This document shows positions 16,227 through 27,407 of a DNA stretch of 64,000 nt, in pieces. Source of the DNA: Sporosarcina luteola (GTDB lineage: Bacteria; Bacillota; Bacilli; Bacillales_A; Planococcaceae). A program made the position numbers and the translations under genes. The notes under the pieces were generated by a model. The model did not search any database. It saw only the letters and a program-made list of their open reading frames with translations, and was not told the origin of the DNA. Each line of letters starts with the position of its first letter. The first letter of the stretch is position 1. The stretch spans positions 395,750-459,749 of the forward strand of contig JACHLS010000002.1 in the NCBI GenBank assembly GCA_014204635.1. The letters run 5' to 3'.

Positions 16227-17189
16227 ATGAGAATTAATCACAACATCGCGGCTCTTAACACTCACCGCCAACTAGGTGCAAACAACACACAAGCATCTAA
16301 AAACCTAGAAAAACTATCTTCTGGTCTTAAAATCAACCGTGCAGGAGACGATGCAGCTGGTCTAGCAATCTCCGAAAAAATGCGTGGCCAAATCCGTGGT
16401 TTGGACATGGCTCAAAAGAACGCACAAGACGGTATCTCTTTGATCCAAACTGCTGAAGGTGCATTGAACGAAACTCATGCCATTCTTCAACGTATGCGCG
16501 AACTAGCTACTCAAGCAGCGAACGATACTAACGTTACTTCTGACCGTAGCGAAATTCAAAAAGAAATCAACTCTTTGACTTCTGAAATTAACCGTATTGC
16601 GAATACTACTGAATTCAACACTCAAAAATTAATGAGTGGTGCAGGTGGCGCTAAATTTACTGCTACATTCCAAATTGGTGCTAACAATGGCCAAGCAATG
16701 GAAATTGAAATTTACAAAATGGATGCTACTGCTTTAGGATTGCAAGGAACTACTTCAGGGTCTCCTCACGCTGTAGGCGCATCCACAACTGGTTTGGGTG
16801 TGAAACAAGGTGCTGATACTGTTGCTAATGCAACATATAGAGGTTCAGGAGTAAATAACGGTACTTCTTCAACATCTGTTGGAGGGGGATTGGATATTTC
16901 AACTCATGAAAAAGCAACTGCAGCCATCGAAGCAATCGACCAAGCGCTTGAAACAGTTTCTGCACAACGTTCAAGCCTTGGTGCGTTCCAAAACCGTTTG
17001 GAGCACACAATCAACAACCTTGGAACTTCTTCCGAGAACTTAACTGCTGCTGAATCCCGTATCCGTGACGTTGATATGGCGAAAGAAATGATGGAGTTCA
17101 CAAAGAACAACATCTTGACGCAAGCAGCACAAGCAATGTTGGCTCAAGCCAACCAACAACCACAAGGGGTACTTCAACTTCTACGTTAA
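16227..17189 (+). CDS. hag: Flagellin, main filament subunit
   Basis: A 320-residue flagellin with canonical termini: MRINHNIAALNTHRQ, LEKLSSGLKINRAGDDAAGLAISEKMRGQ, and DVDMAKEMMEFTKNNILTQAA near the C-terminus. The middle (about residues 170-225) is variable and rich in Ser, Thr, Gly and Asn, a likely surface-exposed target for O-glycosylation by the locus that follows. ATG 16227 is chosen over 16221 because the latter is too close to AAGGAGG. Codon use differs from its neighbours (many GCT, GGT, CGT), as expected for a very highly expressed gene. Confidence 0.97.
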   Translation: MRINHNIAALNTHRQLGANNTQASKNLEKLSSGLKINRAGDDAAGLAISEKMRGQIRGLDMAQKNAQDGISLIQTAEGALNETHAILQRMRELATQAANDTNVTSDRSEIQKEINSLTSEINRIANTTEFNTQKLMSGAGGAKFTATFQIGANNGQAMEIEIYKMDATALGLQGTTSGSPHAVGASTTGLGVKQGADTVANATYRGSGVNNGTSSTSVGGGLDISTHEKATAAIEAIDQALETVSAQRSSLGAFQNRLEHTINNLGTSSENLTAAESRIRDVDMAKEMMEFTKNNILTQAAQAMLAQANQQPQGVLQLLR

Positions 17190-17198
17190 TCTGGTTAG

Positions 17199-17236
17199 CA
17201 AAACGCGATCCGAGCAATCGGTCGCGTTTTGTTTTA
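17199..17236 (+). terminator. Terminator of hag
   Basis: CAAAACGCGA (17199-17208) pairs with TCGCGTTTTG (17222-17231), followed by TTTT. Confidence 0.92.
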
Positions 17237-17809
17237 ATTAATAGATTGCAATAATAATTTTTTAAGGTCTTTAATTTCTATACAAAACTGACGAAAATAT
17301 CCTTCTTAAATGATCCGCCATGGTTTCCTTTAATATATTTCTTTAATGGGATAACTGCCATTCTCGATATAACCGCTAACTTACTCCAAAATGTTCTTCA
17401 TAAAAATTATTGATCCTTTTTTCTGCTTCTTAACTGATGAAATCCTCACCGAGCAAACTTCTCTAGAGGATTTATTCTTGAAAGTGAGAGGATGAAAAGG
17501 TTGATATATTATTATCAAACCAATTTTACCTATTGACAACGAATTGTTTTATCAAATTTTTCCTGTATCTATGGCATTTTATAATGTTGTGTTGTTGCTA
17601 GAAGTTAAATCTCATAATATTTAAATTTAATGATTTAGCTATATCTTTTGGAAAGGGAATTGGATAAAAATGTTTTAATTATAAAATCAAATCTTCCTTA
17701 GCCAATACCACAGTTACCCTCCTTTCAAGGGATTTCTTCATCCTTACTCTACACATACTACTAAGAACATTCACTCTCACTATAACCCTTCAAACAATAA
17801 TTTTCCACT
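17237..17809. other. AT-rich intergenic stretch, no gene seen
   Basis: About 570 bases with no supported reading frame. The only structure I can see is an inverted repeat AAATCCTC/GAGGATTT (17440-17447 and 17466-17473). fliD and fliS, which follow hag in Bacillus, are absent here. Confidence 0.6.
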
Positions 17810-17838
17810 TAAAATCCCTTGCTTCCTACCGATATAAT
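17810..17838 (+). promoter_or_regulatory. Sigma-D-like promoter opening the glycosylation locus
   Basis: TAAA (17810-17813), a 14-bp spacer and ACCGATAT (17828-17835) fit the sigma-D pattern with one mismatch. A TATAAT box (17833-17838) overlaps, without a good sigma-A -35. It lies about 50 bp before the first gene of the locus. Confidence 0.6.
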
Positions 17839-17890
17839 AGATAAGTCCAAGCTATGAATTGTGCAAATAAAATAACTGGAGGCGTTCTCC

Positions 17891-18493
17891 ATGAAACTAG
17901 TGTTTCAACAAGAAATCATTGAATTTGACAACAAAGTGACAGCGGAAGTAATTATTGAAAAAATAAATGATATTTTAGAAAGTGGATATTATTTTAGTCA
18001 TTTTATCGCAGATGAAATAGAAGTTTACGAAAATCACGAATCCTATCTGAACGCACATATCCATGCTATCAACCAGCTTGAAATCATTGCAAAAACTATG
18101 AAGGAATTTACAAATGATGTCCTTCTTTCTGCTGAAGATTACGTGAAACGGGCATTGCCCGAACTACGATCAATTTCAAATGAATTTTACAATAATCCAA
18201 CTGATGAAACATGGGAACGATTTGAGCAATTGCTGGAAGGGTTGCAGTGGATTAACGGCGTTATTAAAACGATTGGACAGAGTAACGAGAAGCCAGATAA
18301 CTGGGGTGAATACGAAGAGATTGCAACTGCATTACAAGAGGAATTGGCAAACTTGGAGGAAGCGGTGGAAAATGAAGACCATGTATTGATTGGCGACATG
18401 ATTCAATACGAAATTCTTCCTAATTTTGAAGCGCTGCAAGGTGCTGTACAAACAACAATCGACAATGAAGGAACGCGACCGAATTTGAATTGA
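17891..18493 (+). CDS. Acidic helical protein of unknown function
   Basis: I do not recognise this 200-residue protein. It is strongly acidic and predicted largely helical, with no signal peptide or membrane segment. ACTGGAGGCG precedes ATG 17891. It sits between a sigma-D-like promoter and pseB (27 bp apart), so it is probably the first gene of the glycosylation operon and expressed with flagellin. A chaperone-like or regulatory partner of flagellin or of the glycosyltransferase is possible but unsupported beyond location. Confidence 0.75.
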   Translation: MKLVFQQEIIEFDNKVTAEVIIEKINDILESGYYFSHFIADEIEVYENHESYLNAHIHAINQLEIIAKTMKEFTNDVLLSAEDYVKRALPELRSISNEFYNNPTDETWERFEQLLEGLQWINGVIKTIGQSNEKPDNWGEYEEIATALQEELANLEEAVENEDHVLIGDMIQYEILPNFEALQGAVQTTIDNEGTRPNLN

Positions 18494-18508
18494 TAGTGAA
18501 GAATGTGA

Positions 18509-20473
<1,965 letters not shown>

Positions 20474-20477
<4 letters not shown>

Positions 20478-21421
20478 AACGTATTGTTGTGACAGGCGGT
20501 GCCGGATTTATCGGCTCGCATCTAATTGAAAGGTTAATGGAGCAAGGACATGAAGTGATCTGTATCGATAATTTGTTGACGGGCTCATCTGAAAATATTG
20601 AACAGCATCAAACGAGTCCCAACTTTACATTTATTGAACACGATATTGTTTATGCGCTTCCAGAAGTTGGGCAAGTCGATGAGATATACAATCTTGCATG
20701 CCCAGCGAGTCCGGTCCATTATCAAGCTGATCCCATCCATACTTTCAAAACGAATATTATGGGTGCTTTACATGTCCTCGAATTAGCAAGAAAGACAGAC
20801 GCGAAGGTGCTGCAAGCATCGACATCCGAAGTGTATGGTGATCCACTCGTCCATCCACAGCCAGAAACGTATGTAGGTCATGTCAATCCAATTGGCATTC
20901 GAAGTTGTTATGACGAAGGAAAGCGCGGAGCGGAAACGTTGTTTTTCGATTATGCGAGGCAATTCGGGACGAAAATTAAAGTCATCCGTATTTTTAATAC
21001 ATATGGTCCAAGAATGCATCCAGAGGACGGACGGGTTGTTAGTAACTTCATTATGCAAGCATTGAAGAAAAAACCTCTAACGGTTTACGGTGATGGCCAC
21101 CAAACACGTTCGTTCTGTTATGTCGGTGATCTTGTCGGGGGGATCATCAAGATGATGGCGTCTCCTGATACTCTACAAGGACCTATCAATTTAGGAAACC
21201 CAAATGAATTCACGATGCTTGAACTTGCACAACAAGTTCTGCGAATGACAAATAGCAATACATCCCTTCAATTTCACCCATTGCCGTCTGACGATCCGAA
21301 ACAGCGCCAGCCAGTAATCGATGAGGCCTTTGCACATTTGAAGTGGAAGCCGACTATCATGTTAGAAGAAGGTTTGAGAAAAACAATCGATTACTTTTTA
21401 ACAAAAATCGAAGGGAAGTGA
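20474..21421 (+). CDS. uxs: UDP-glucuronate decarboxylase (UDP-xylose synthase)
   Basis: A 315-residue extended [13 protein letters not shown] (residues 7-16) binds NAD, and YDEGKR (about 145-150) is the signature that separates UXS from GalE, RfbB and others. STSEVYGDP and IFNTYGPRM are also typical. It turns UDP-glucuronate into UDP-xylose. The next two genes make its substrate (GalU, Ugd), so a complete path glucose-1-phosphate to UDP-xylose is encoded in a row. Confidence 0.88.
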
Positions 21422-21426
21422 ACGCG

Positions 21427-22317
21427 ATGCAAACAATTAAGAAAGCAGTTATTCCAGCGGCGGGTCTCGGTACGCGGTTCCTTCCGGCTACGAAAGCCCA
21501 ACCTAAGGAAATGCTACCCATAGTGGATAAGCCAGCCATTCAATATATTGTAGAAGAAGCTGTCGCATCCGGTATTGAAGACATCATCATTATTAGCGGT
21601 CGCAGTAAACGATCCATCGAAGATCATTTTGATAAGTCGTATGAACTTGAAAATAGTTTGAAGGAAAAAGAGAAGTGGGATATGTTACAAGAAATTCAGG
21701 CTATTTCCTCTTTGGCGAATATCCACTATATCCGCCAAAGAGAACCGAAAGGATTGGGTGACGCCATTACCTGTGCAAAAAGCTTTATCGGGGACGAACC
21801 ATTTGCGGTACTCCTTGGAGATATTGTGTTGCAGTCAGAACAACCCGTGCTAGCCCAATTGATGAATGTATACGAAAAAGATCAAGTTTCTGTGATTGGT
21901 GTCCAAAGTGTTCCGAAAGAAGAAGTGAAAAATTATGGGGTCATTGATCCACTCTCTTCGCAGGATGCAATGGGCGTAATCGAAGTAAACCGCTTTGTTG
22001 AAAAGCCATCCATCGAAGATGCACCATCCACTTTGGCAATTATGGGCCGCTATATATTAACGCCTGGGGTTTTTGATGCACTGGAGCAGACGGAACCGGG
22101 AGCAGGGGGCGAAATCCAATTGACGGATGCCATTGAACTGTTAAAAGACAAAGAGCGGATTTTAGCATGTGATGTCAAAGGAATTGTCCATGATGTAGGC
22201 AGTAAGCTCGGCTTTGTAAAAGCGACGATCGATTTCGCCCTTGAACGGGAAGAATTGCGGAAGGATGTCCTCGACTATTTGGAATTGCTCGTACGGAAAG
22301 CGAGGAAAACGGTGTGA
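21427..22317 (+). CDS. galU: UTP-glucose-1-phosphate uridylyltransferase
   Basis: A 296-residue nucleotidyltransferase with the GalU signature AAGLGTRFLPATKAQPKEMLPIVDKP (split here as AAGLGTRFLPATKA at residues 9-22 and PKEMLPIVDKP after it), GEIQLTDAI near residue 230 and a KPS segment typical of the sugar site. It makes UDP-glucose for Ugd. ATG 21427 is preferred over upstream in-frame codons because GAAGTGAA precedes it and it matches family starts. It shares a 4-bp overlap with ugd. Confidence 0.94.
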   Translation: MQTIKKAVIPAAGLGTRFLPATKAQPKEMLPIVDKPAIQYIVEEAVASGIEDIIIISGRSKRSIEDHFDKSYELENSLKEKEKWDMLQEIQAISSLANIHYIRQREPKGLGDAITCAKSFIGDEPFAVLLGDIVLQSEQPVLAQLMNVYEKDQVSVIGVQSVPKEEVKNYGVIDPLSSQDAMGVIEVNRFVEKPSIEDAPSTLAIMGRYILTPGVFDALEQTEPGAGGEIQLTDAIELLKDKERILACDVKGIVHDVGSKLGFVKATIDFALEREELRKDVLDYLELLVRKARKTV

Positions 22318-23630
22318 AAGTAGCAGTCATCGGAACTGGTTATGTAGGGCTTGTTACAGGAACTCTGCTTGCGGAAATCGGACACCAGGTTACTTGTATG
22401 GATATTGATGAAATGAAAATCGAACAGCTGCGATCCGGTATACCAACGATCTATGAGCCAGGGTTGGAACAACTTTTGAAAAAAAATTTAGAAAAACAAA
22501 GACTATCATTTACAACAGACCATGCAACCGCATTTGAAGATGTGGAACTGATATTTATTGCTGTTGGAACGCCGCAAGGGGAAAACGGACAGGCGAATTT
22601 GTCTTATATCCAACAAGCAGCGCGAGATATTGCACAAACGATCGATCATAATGTCACGGTTGTGATTAAAAGCACCGTCACCCCTGGTACAAACGACTAT
22701 GTAGAAAAAGAAATCCGTGAACATCTTGCACATTCCATAACGGTTCATGTCGTTTCCAATCCGGAATTTTTAAGAGAAGGTCATGCGATTGAAGACGCAT
22801 TTCATGGTGATCGTATTGTCATCGGCAGTGAGCAAGAGGAGGCTGGAAATCTTGTCGAAGACCTATATACTCCCTTGCAAATGCCTATCGTTCGAACAGA
22901 CCGTCGTAGTGCGGAAATGATTAAATACGCGGCCAATGCGTTTCTCGCTGTGAAAATTAGTTATATGAATGAAATCGCCAATCTGTGCGATAAAGTGGGG
23001 GCGGATGTCACGGCGGTTGCCGACGGGATGGGGATGGACAAGCGAATTGGACGCGACTTTTTAAACGCTGGGATCGGCTACGGAGGTTCATGCTTTCCAA
23101 AAGATACCGAAGCAATCGCTCATCTTGCCAACGATCAAGCCATCCAGTTAAGTATTGTCGAATCAGCGATCAGGACAAACAAAGCACAGAGGCATAAGTT
23201 TGTCGATAAAGTCTTCCGCTTTTTTAAAGGCAATATCACAAATAAAAAAATCGCTGTACTAGGACTCGCATTCAAACCAAATACGGACGATATGCGGGAA
23301 GCCCCATCTGTAACCATTATCAGTGAACTGCAAAAACATGGTGCCATTGTCAGGGCATACGATCCAATTGTAACGAACGAATGCAGTTCGGTCACCTTGC
23401 AAGACTGTGTAGAAAACGCGGATGCCATATTGCTTGTCACCGAATGGCAAGATTTTTTAGCCGCTGACTGGGCGATTATCGGTACACAGGTAAAAGAAAA
23501 AAATATTTTCGACGGTCGCAACGCTTTACCGATGGATATGTTAAAACAATTGGGCTGGACATATATCGGGGTCGGAAGAGAAAGGAAGCAAAGTCGTGGT
23601 TTCCAGGAAAATAGAGAAGATCAGCAGTAA
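22314..23630 (+). CDS. ugd: UDP-glucose 6-dehydrogenase
   Basis: A 438-residue two-domain dehydrogenase: N-terminal NAD site VIGTGYVGLVTG (residues 5-16), catalytic cysteine in GYGGSCFPKDT (about residue 260), and a C-terminal UDP-binding domain (VLGLAFKPNTDDMREAPS). It oxidises UDP-glucose to UDP-glucuronate, feeding UXS upstream. GTG start overlaps the galU stop. The 3' end overlaps the next gene by 35 bp, which suggests tight translational coupling. Confidence 0.94.
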   Translation: MKVAVIGTGYVGLVTGTLLAEIGHQVTCMDIDEMKIEQLRSGIPTIYEPGLEQLLKKNLEKQRLSFTTDHATAFEDVELIFIAVGTPQGENGQANLSYIQQAARDIAQTIDHNVTVVIKSTVTPGTNDYVEKEIREHLAHSITVHVVSNPEFLREGHAIEDAFHGDRIVIGSEQEEAGNLVEDLYTPLQMPIVRTDRRSAEMIKYAANAFLAVKISYMNEIANLCDKVGADVTAVADGMGMDKRIGRDFLNAGIGYGGSCFPKDTEAIAHLANDQAIQLSIVESAIRTNKAQRHKFVDKVFRFFKGNITNKKIAVLGLAFKPNTDDMREAPSVTIISELQKHGAIVRAYDPIVTNECSSVTLQDCVENADAILLVTEWQDFLAADWAIIGTQVKEKNIFDGRNALPMDMLKQLGWTYIGVGRERKQSRGFQENREDQQ

Positions 23631-26499
23631 GAGTGGATTACCTGTGCTCCAAGTTGAGCATGAAGGAAAAATGATACTTATTCATAGTAAATATGATCCT
23701 GTAAAAGAAGCTGAACAAATGATTGATCGCTATAAAAAACAAATGGCAGATTTTCATCATATTCTTTTTTACGGGGTTGGCCTTGGCTATCATGTCAAAG
23801 CTTTTCTGGAACAGTATCCAGAAAAGCTCGCTTCAACATATGAGCCTATTATTGAGGTAGCATCTGCTTGTACAGCTTCATTGGACGAGACAAAACTAGA
23901 CGTATCTAAATTGACGCATACATTTGTAGAAGAAGGTGCAGATGATCTGGAACAGAATTTGTATACGTTATCCAATCATTTAACGCAAAAATTATTAGTC
24001 ATTGTTTTGCCTGCATATGAACGTATCCTAAAAGAAGATACGCTACGTTTTCTTGAGAAGTTTAAAGAAATTGTCGATGAAAAGAAAACTACAATTGGCA
24101 CAAATATGGTGTTTTCAAAACGCTGGACAGTCAATTCCTTAATGAATCTGCCTTCGACGTTTGAACATCCGAATTTTTTACTTGAGCATGCGGAAACGTT
24201 CCAAAATAAGCCCGTCCTTTTAGTAGCAGCAGGTCCATCTCTAAGTGAAGAAATGGAAAACTTGCGCTTGATAAAAGAGAAAGGACTTGCCTACATTTTT
24301 GCAGTTGGCTCCGCCAATAAAGCACTCATCGCACAAGGCATTCACCCTGACGCAGTCTTTACCTATGATCCGCAAGCACATAACTACACTGTTTTTCAAC
24401 CAATTATTGATGAAAGAATTAGAACGATTCCAATAGTTTATGGAACAAGTGTCGGCTTTGAAACCATACAACGTTACCCGGGTCCGAAGTTTCACTTTGT
24501 CACATCGCAAGATACCATAACGCAACTATTTCATAAAACAGACTTGCCAGTCATAAATGATGCTTACTCGATTGCGATTGTGACTCTCCAATTGCTATTT
24601 CATGTACAAGTGAAAAAAATAATACTTGTTGGTCAAAACTTTGCCTTTAAAAAAGATTTATTTTATGCGCAAGAAATTAACCGCTATGATAAAGAGACAA
24701 AAAAATTATCGGATGCTAGTGTTCAAAAAAGTGATTTGGAAGACTCCTTTTATGTCCAAGATGTCTATGGAAATGACATCTTAACAAACAAAGGTTTTAA
24801 TAACATGCGCCTGTTAATGGAAAAGTATTTGAGGGCTAATCCGCAAATCCCGGTCGTCAACACGACACTCGGCGGTGCAGCTATTGAAGGAACCAAATTT
24901 GTTCCGCTAGTACAGCTAATAGAAGAAGAACTAAAAGGGCGAGTGGTCATGGAAGGATGGTATGAAAAAGGGTCCGTATTACCGATGTCCGCCCAAGCAA
25001 CCAAAAGACTAAAAGCACTCCAAAAAGATACGGTCGCCTTTATTAAGCAATACGAAGCTATTTTCAATTTTGTTCAAAGTGTGGAATATTCCTTTGATCG
25101 ATTAAAAGAACATCAAATTCAAAAACGGTTAGAAACATTCGACGATCTTACACGGAAACTAACCGCAAATAAACTGTATGAGAACGTCATTCGACCCATT
25201 ACACGAAACTACTTCGAAAAATTGCAAACCGAAGTGGCAGTCATTCGAAAACAACAAGCAACAAAAGAAAAACTCGTTGCTGTCGTTAATCTGTTCGTTC
25301 CCTACTTCCATATTTGCCTAAACGTCTACAAAGAAGTCGCACCGATCATTCAAACAGTGGTACTCCCAGCTCATTTAAAGGAAACAGATAAGAAAGAACT
25401 GGTTGCTACGAGTGGGGTGTTTCAGTATGAGGGTGAATGGGAGAAGCAACCTCAACTTATAGAACAAATGCCAGTTGGTTTAACCGAAGAAGAAAAAGAA
25501 AAATGGCATGACAGGGAGCGCAAGGAAGACAGAATAGAATTGCCGATTTCAAGTGTTAGAACGACTGGAAAAAACGCTTCCTTTACTTTCCAAATTAGCG
25601 GCACTTCGCTGTTTTTATATGGAACGAATCATGCAAAAGGAATTTTGAAATTAAGAGTTATTATTGATAATAAAATTACGAACGTCATAATTAAAGACAG
25701 CGTGGATGAAAAGCTATATGGCTCATTTATGCGGCAACAGCTATTCCAAACGACTAATTTAAAAAAAGGCTTGCACGACGTTACCGTAGAAGTGCTATCT
25801 GATCATCCCGACTTCTTATTCCAAGGTATTGAGGTCGACAAAAACGGACGAGCATACCATATTCATGAAGTGACCACTGTAGATGAGCTTGAGATTGGAA
25901 AACGAATTCGTTGCCATTACGAAGCGACATATAATACTGTTGGTAAATTTTCTGAACTGGGGGAAGAGAGGGGGGCATTCCTACCAGTAGATGCATCTGC
26001 TGAACCGATTGGGGATTTTTATTTTATTATGGTGGATGAGATTAATGGCGAGAAGAAGTTGATTGCAGATCGGAATGTGCAGAATTATATATCGTGGGTG
26101 ACGTTGAACCAGTTTGGTTTCAGTTTGAACAAAGGTGTTGTTATTGAATCTTTGAGCAACAAATCATATCAATCAAAGATGAACTTGCTATATGGCGGAG
26201 AATCAGCTCATGATATAACAAATGAATGGAATCAGTACATCATTCACAATAATTTAGCAGGGAAAATTGTTCCAGGAAGTGATTTGACGTGGAATTGGGC
26301 AGTTACAACAGGTTCGTGGACAAATGCAAATATAAATGATAAAAACCCAAAAGGAATAAAAATGGTACCTTTAAGAGGAAAAAAAAGGATAGAATATGGT
26401 GTTTTTGTGGATGATTTAGTTGCGTGGCTCCCTAGTACCATAAGTCATATAATTAAGGTTTGTGGATTTAGACCTGTAATAACTTTGAAAAAATATTGA
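23596..26499 (+). CDS. Maf-type flagellin nonulosonate transferase with C-terminal extension
   Basis: A 967-residue protein of the motility accessory factor (Maf, DUF115/MptE-like) family, which moves CMP-pseudaminic or CMP-legionaminic acid onto Ser/Thr of flagellin. The core (about residues 190-440) has VLLVAAGPSLSEEM (about 206), AVGSANKAL, and FTYDPQAHN. The N-terminal 190 residues fit the usual accessory domain. From about residue 650 there is an extra region: a beta-rich segment, then, from about 875, NEWNQYIIHNNL, GSDLTWNWA and a terminal CGFRPVI that look like a module found at the ends of phage structural proteins. GTG 23596 is inside the end of ugd. Confidence 0.85.
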   Translation: MVSRKIEKISSKSGLPVLQVEHEGKMILIHSKYDPVKEAEQMIDRYKKQMADFHHILFYGVGLGYHVKAFLEQYPEKLASTYEPIIEVASACTASLDETKLDVSKLTHTFVEEGADDLEQNLYTLSNHLTQKLLVIVLPAYERILKEDTLRFLEKFKEIVDEKKTTIGTNMVFSKRWTVNSLMNLPSTFEHPNFLLEHAETFQNKPVLLVAAGPSLSEEMENLRLIKEKGLAYIFAVGSANKALIAQGIHPDAVFTYDPQAHNYTVFQPIIDERIRTIPIVYGTSVGFETIQRYPGPKFHFVTSQDTITQLFHKTDLPVINDAYSIAIVTLQLLFHVQVKKIILVGQNFAFKKDLFYAQEINRYDKETKKLSDASVQKSDLEDSFYVQDVYGNDILTNKGFNNMRLLMEKYLRANPQIPVVNTTLGGAAIEGTKFVPLVQLIEEELKGRVVMEGWYEKGSVLPMSAQATKRLKALQKDTVAFIKQYEAIFNFVQSVEYSFDRLKEHQIQKRLETFDDLTRKLTANKLYENVIRPITRNYFEKLQTEVAVIRKQQATKEKLVAVVNLFVPYFHICLNVYKEVAPIIQTVVLPAHLKETDKKELVATSGVFQYEGEWEKQPQLIEQMPVGLTEEEKEKWHDRERKEDRIELPISSVRTTGKNASFTFQISGTSLFLYGTNHAKGILKLRVIIDNKITNVIIKDSVDEKLYGSFMRQQLFQTTNLKKGLHDVTVEVLSDHPDFLFQGIEVDKNGRAYHIHEVTTVDELEIGKRIRCHYEATYNTVGKFSELGEERGAFLPVDASAEPIGDFYFIMVDEINGEKKLIADRNVQNYISWVTLNQFGFSLNKGVVIESLSNKSYQSKMNLLYGGESAHDITNEWNQYIIHNNLAGKIVPGSDLTWNWAVTTGSWTNANINDKNPKGIKMVPLRGKKRIEYGVFVDDLVAWLPSTISHIIKVCGFRPVITLKKY

Positions 26500-26540
26500 T
26501 AAGCAAAAAATACATTAGTTTTAGTCAGGGAGTAGAGAAA

Positions 26541-27407
26541 ATGAAACCAAGAATCATTGCTGAAGTAGGGTGTAACCATAAAGGAGATATAAGCATAGCA
26601 AAACAATTAATTAAAATTGCGGCTGTACAGTGCAAGGTAGATGTCGTGAAATTTCAAAAGAGAAATAACCAAGAATTATTAACAAAAGAACAGTATAATG
26701 CGCCTCATCCCAATCAATTAAACTCATTTGGTGCTACATATGGTGAGCACCGTGAGTTTTTGGAATTCACTGTCCACCAGCACAAGGAGCTTAAAGAATA
26801 CTGTGAAGAATTCGGTGTTCTTTATAGTACTTCTGTATGGGATTTAACTTCAGCTAAAGAAATTACGTCTTTAGAGCCAGCATTAATCAAAATACCCTCA
26901 GCAACAAATAATAATTACGAAATGCTTGAGTGGTTATGTGATAATTATAAAGGAGAAATTCATATATCGACTGGAATGACTAGTTATAAAGAGATCGATG
27001 AATTAGTTACATTCTTTGTTTCGAAAAAAAGAAATAATGATATTGTTTTATATAATTGTACTTCTGGGTATCCAGTGCCATACCAAGATATTAGGTTAAT
27101 GGAAATTGCACGCTTAAAGGAAGAGTATGGTGATACTGTGAAAGCTATTGGTTTCTCAGGGCATCATTTGGGTACAGCGGTGGATATTGCTTCAATTCCA
27201 TTAGGAGCTGAATGGATAGAGCGACATTTTACTTTAGACCGTACATGGAAAGGGACAGATCACTCTGCATCACTTGAACCTGAAGACCTGAAATCATTAG
27301 TGGAAGATGTGAATAATGTATCAGAAGCTTTGCAGTATAAATCTGAGGAAATTTTAGAAATCGAATATGTTCAACGAGAAAAATTGAAATTTAGGAAGGT
27401 ACTATGA
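26541..27407 (+). CDS. NeuB-family nonulosonate synthase lacking SAF domain
   Basis: A 288-residue TIM-barrel enzyme that condenses phosphoenolpyruvate with an N-acyl-hexosamine. Family motifs are IIAEVGCNHKGD (residues 4-15), VVKFQKR, KIPSATNNN, STGMTSY and GFSGHHLGTAVDIASI. It stops where the antifreeze-like SAF domain would begin; the second synthase of this window (51831-52874) has that domain. It is distinct from PseI, so the product may be legionaminic, neuraminic or KDN-type. ATG 26541 follows AGGGAGTAGAG. The 3' end overlaps the cytidylyltransferase by 4 bp. Confidence 0.85.
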   Translation: MKPRIIAEVGCNHKGDISIAKQLIKIAAVQCKVDVVKFQKRNNQELLTKEQYNAPHPNQLNSFGATYGEHREFLEFTVHQHKELKEYCEEFGVLYSTSVWDLTSAKEITSLEPALIKIPSATNNNYEMLEWLCDNYKGEIHISTGMTSYKEIDELVTFFVSKKRNNDIVLYNCTSGYPVPYQDIRLMEIARLKEEYGDTVKAIGFSGHHLGTAVDIASIPLGAEWIERHFTLDRTWKGTDHSASLEPEDLKSLVEDVNNVSEALQYKSEEILEIEYVQREKLKFRKVL

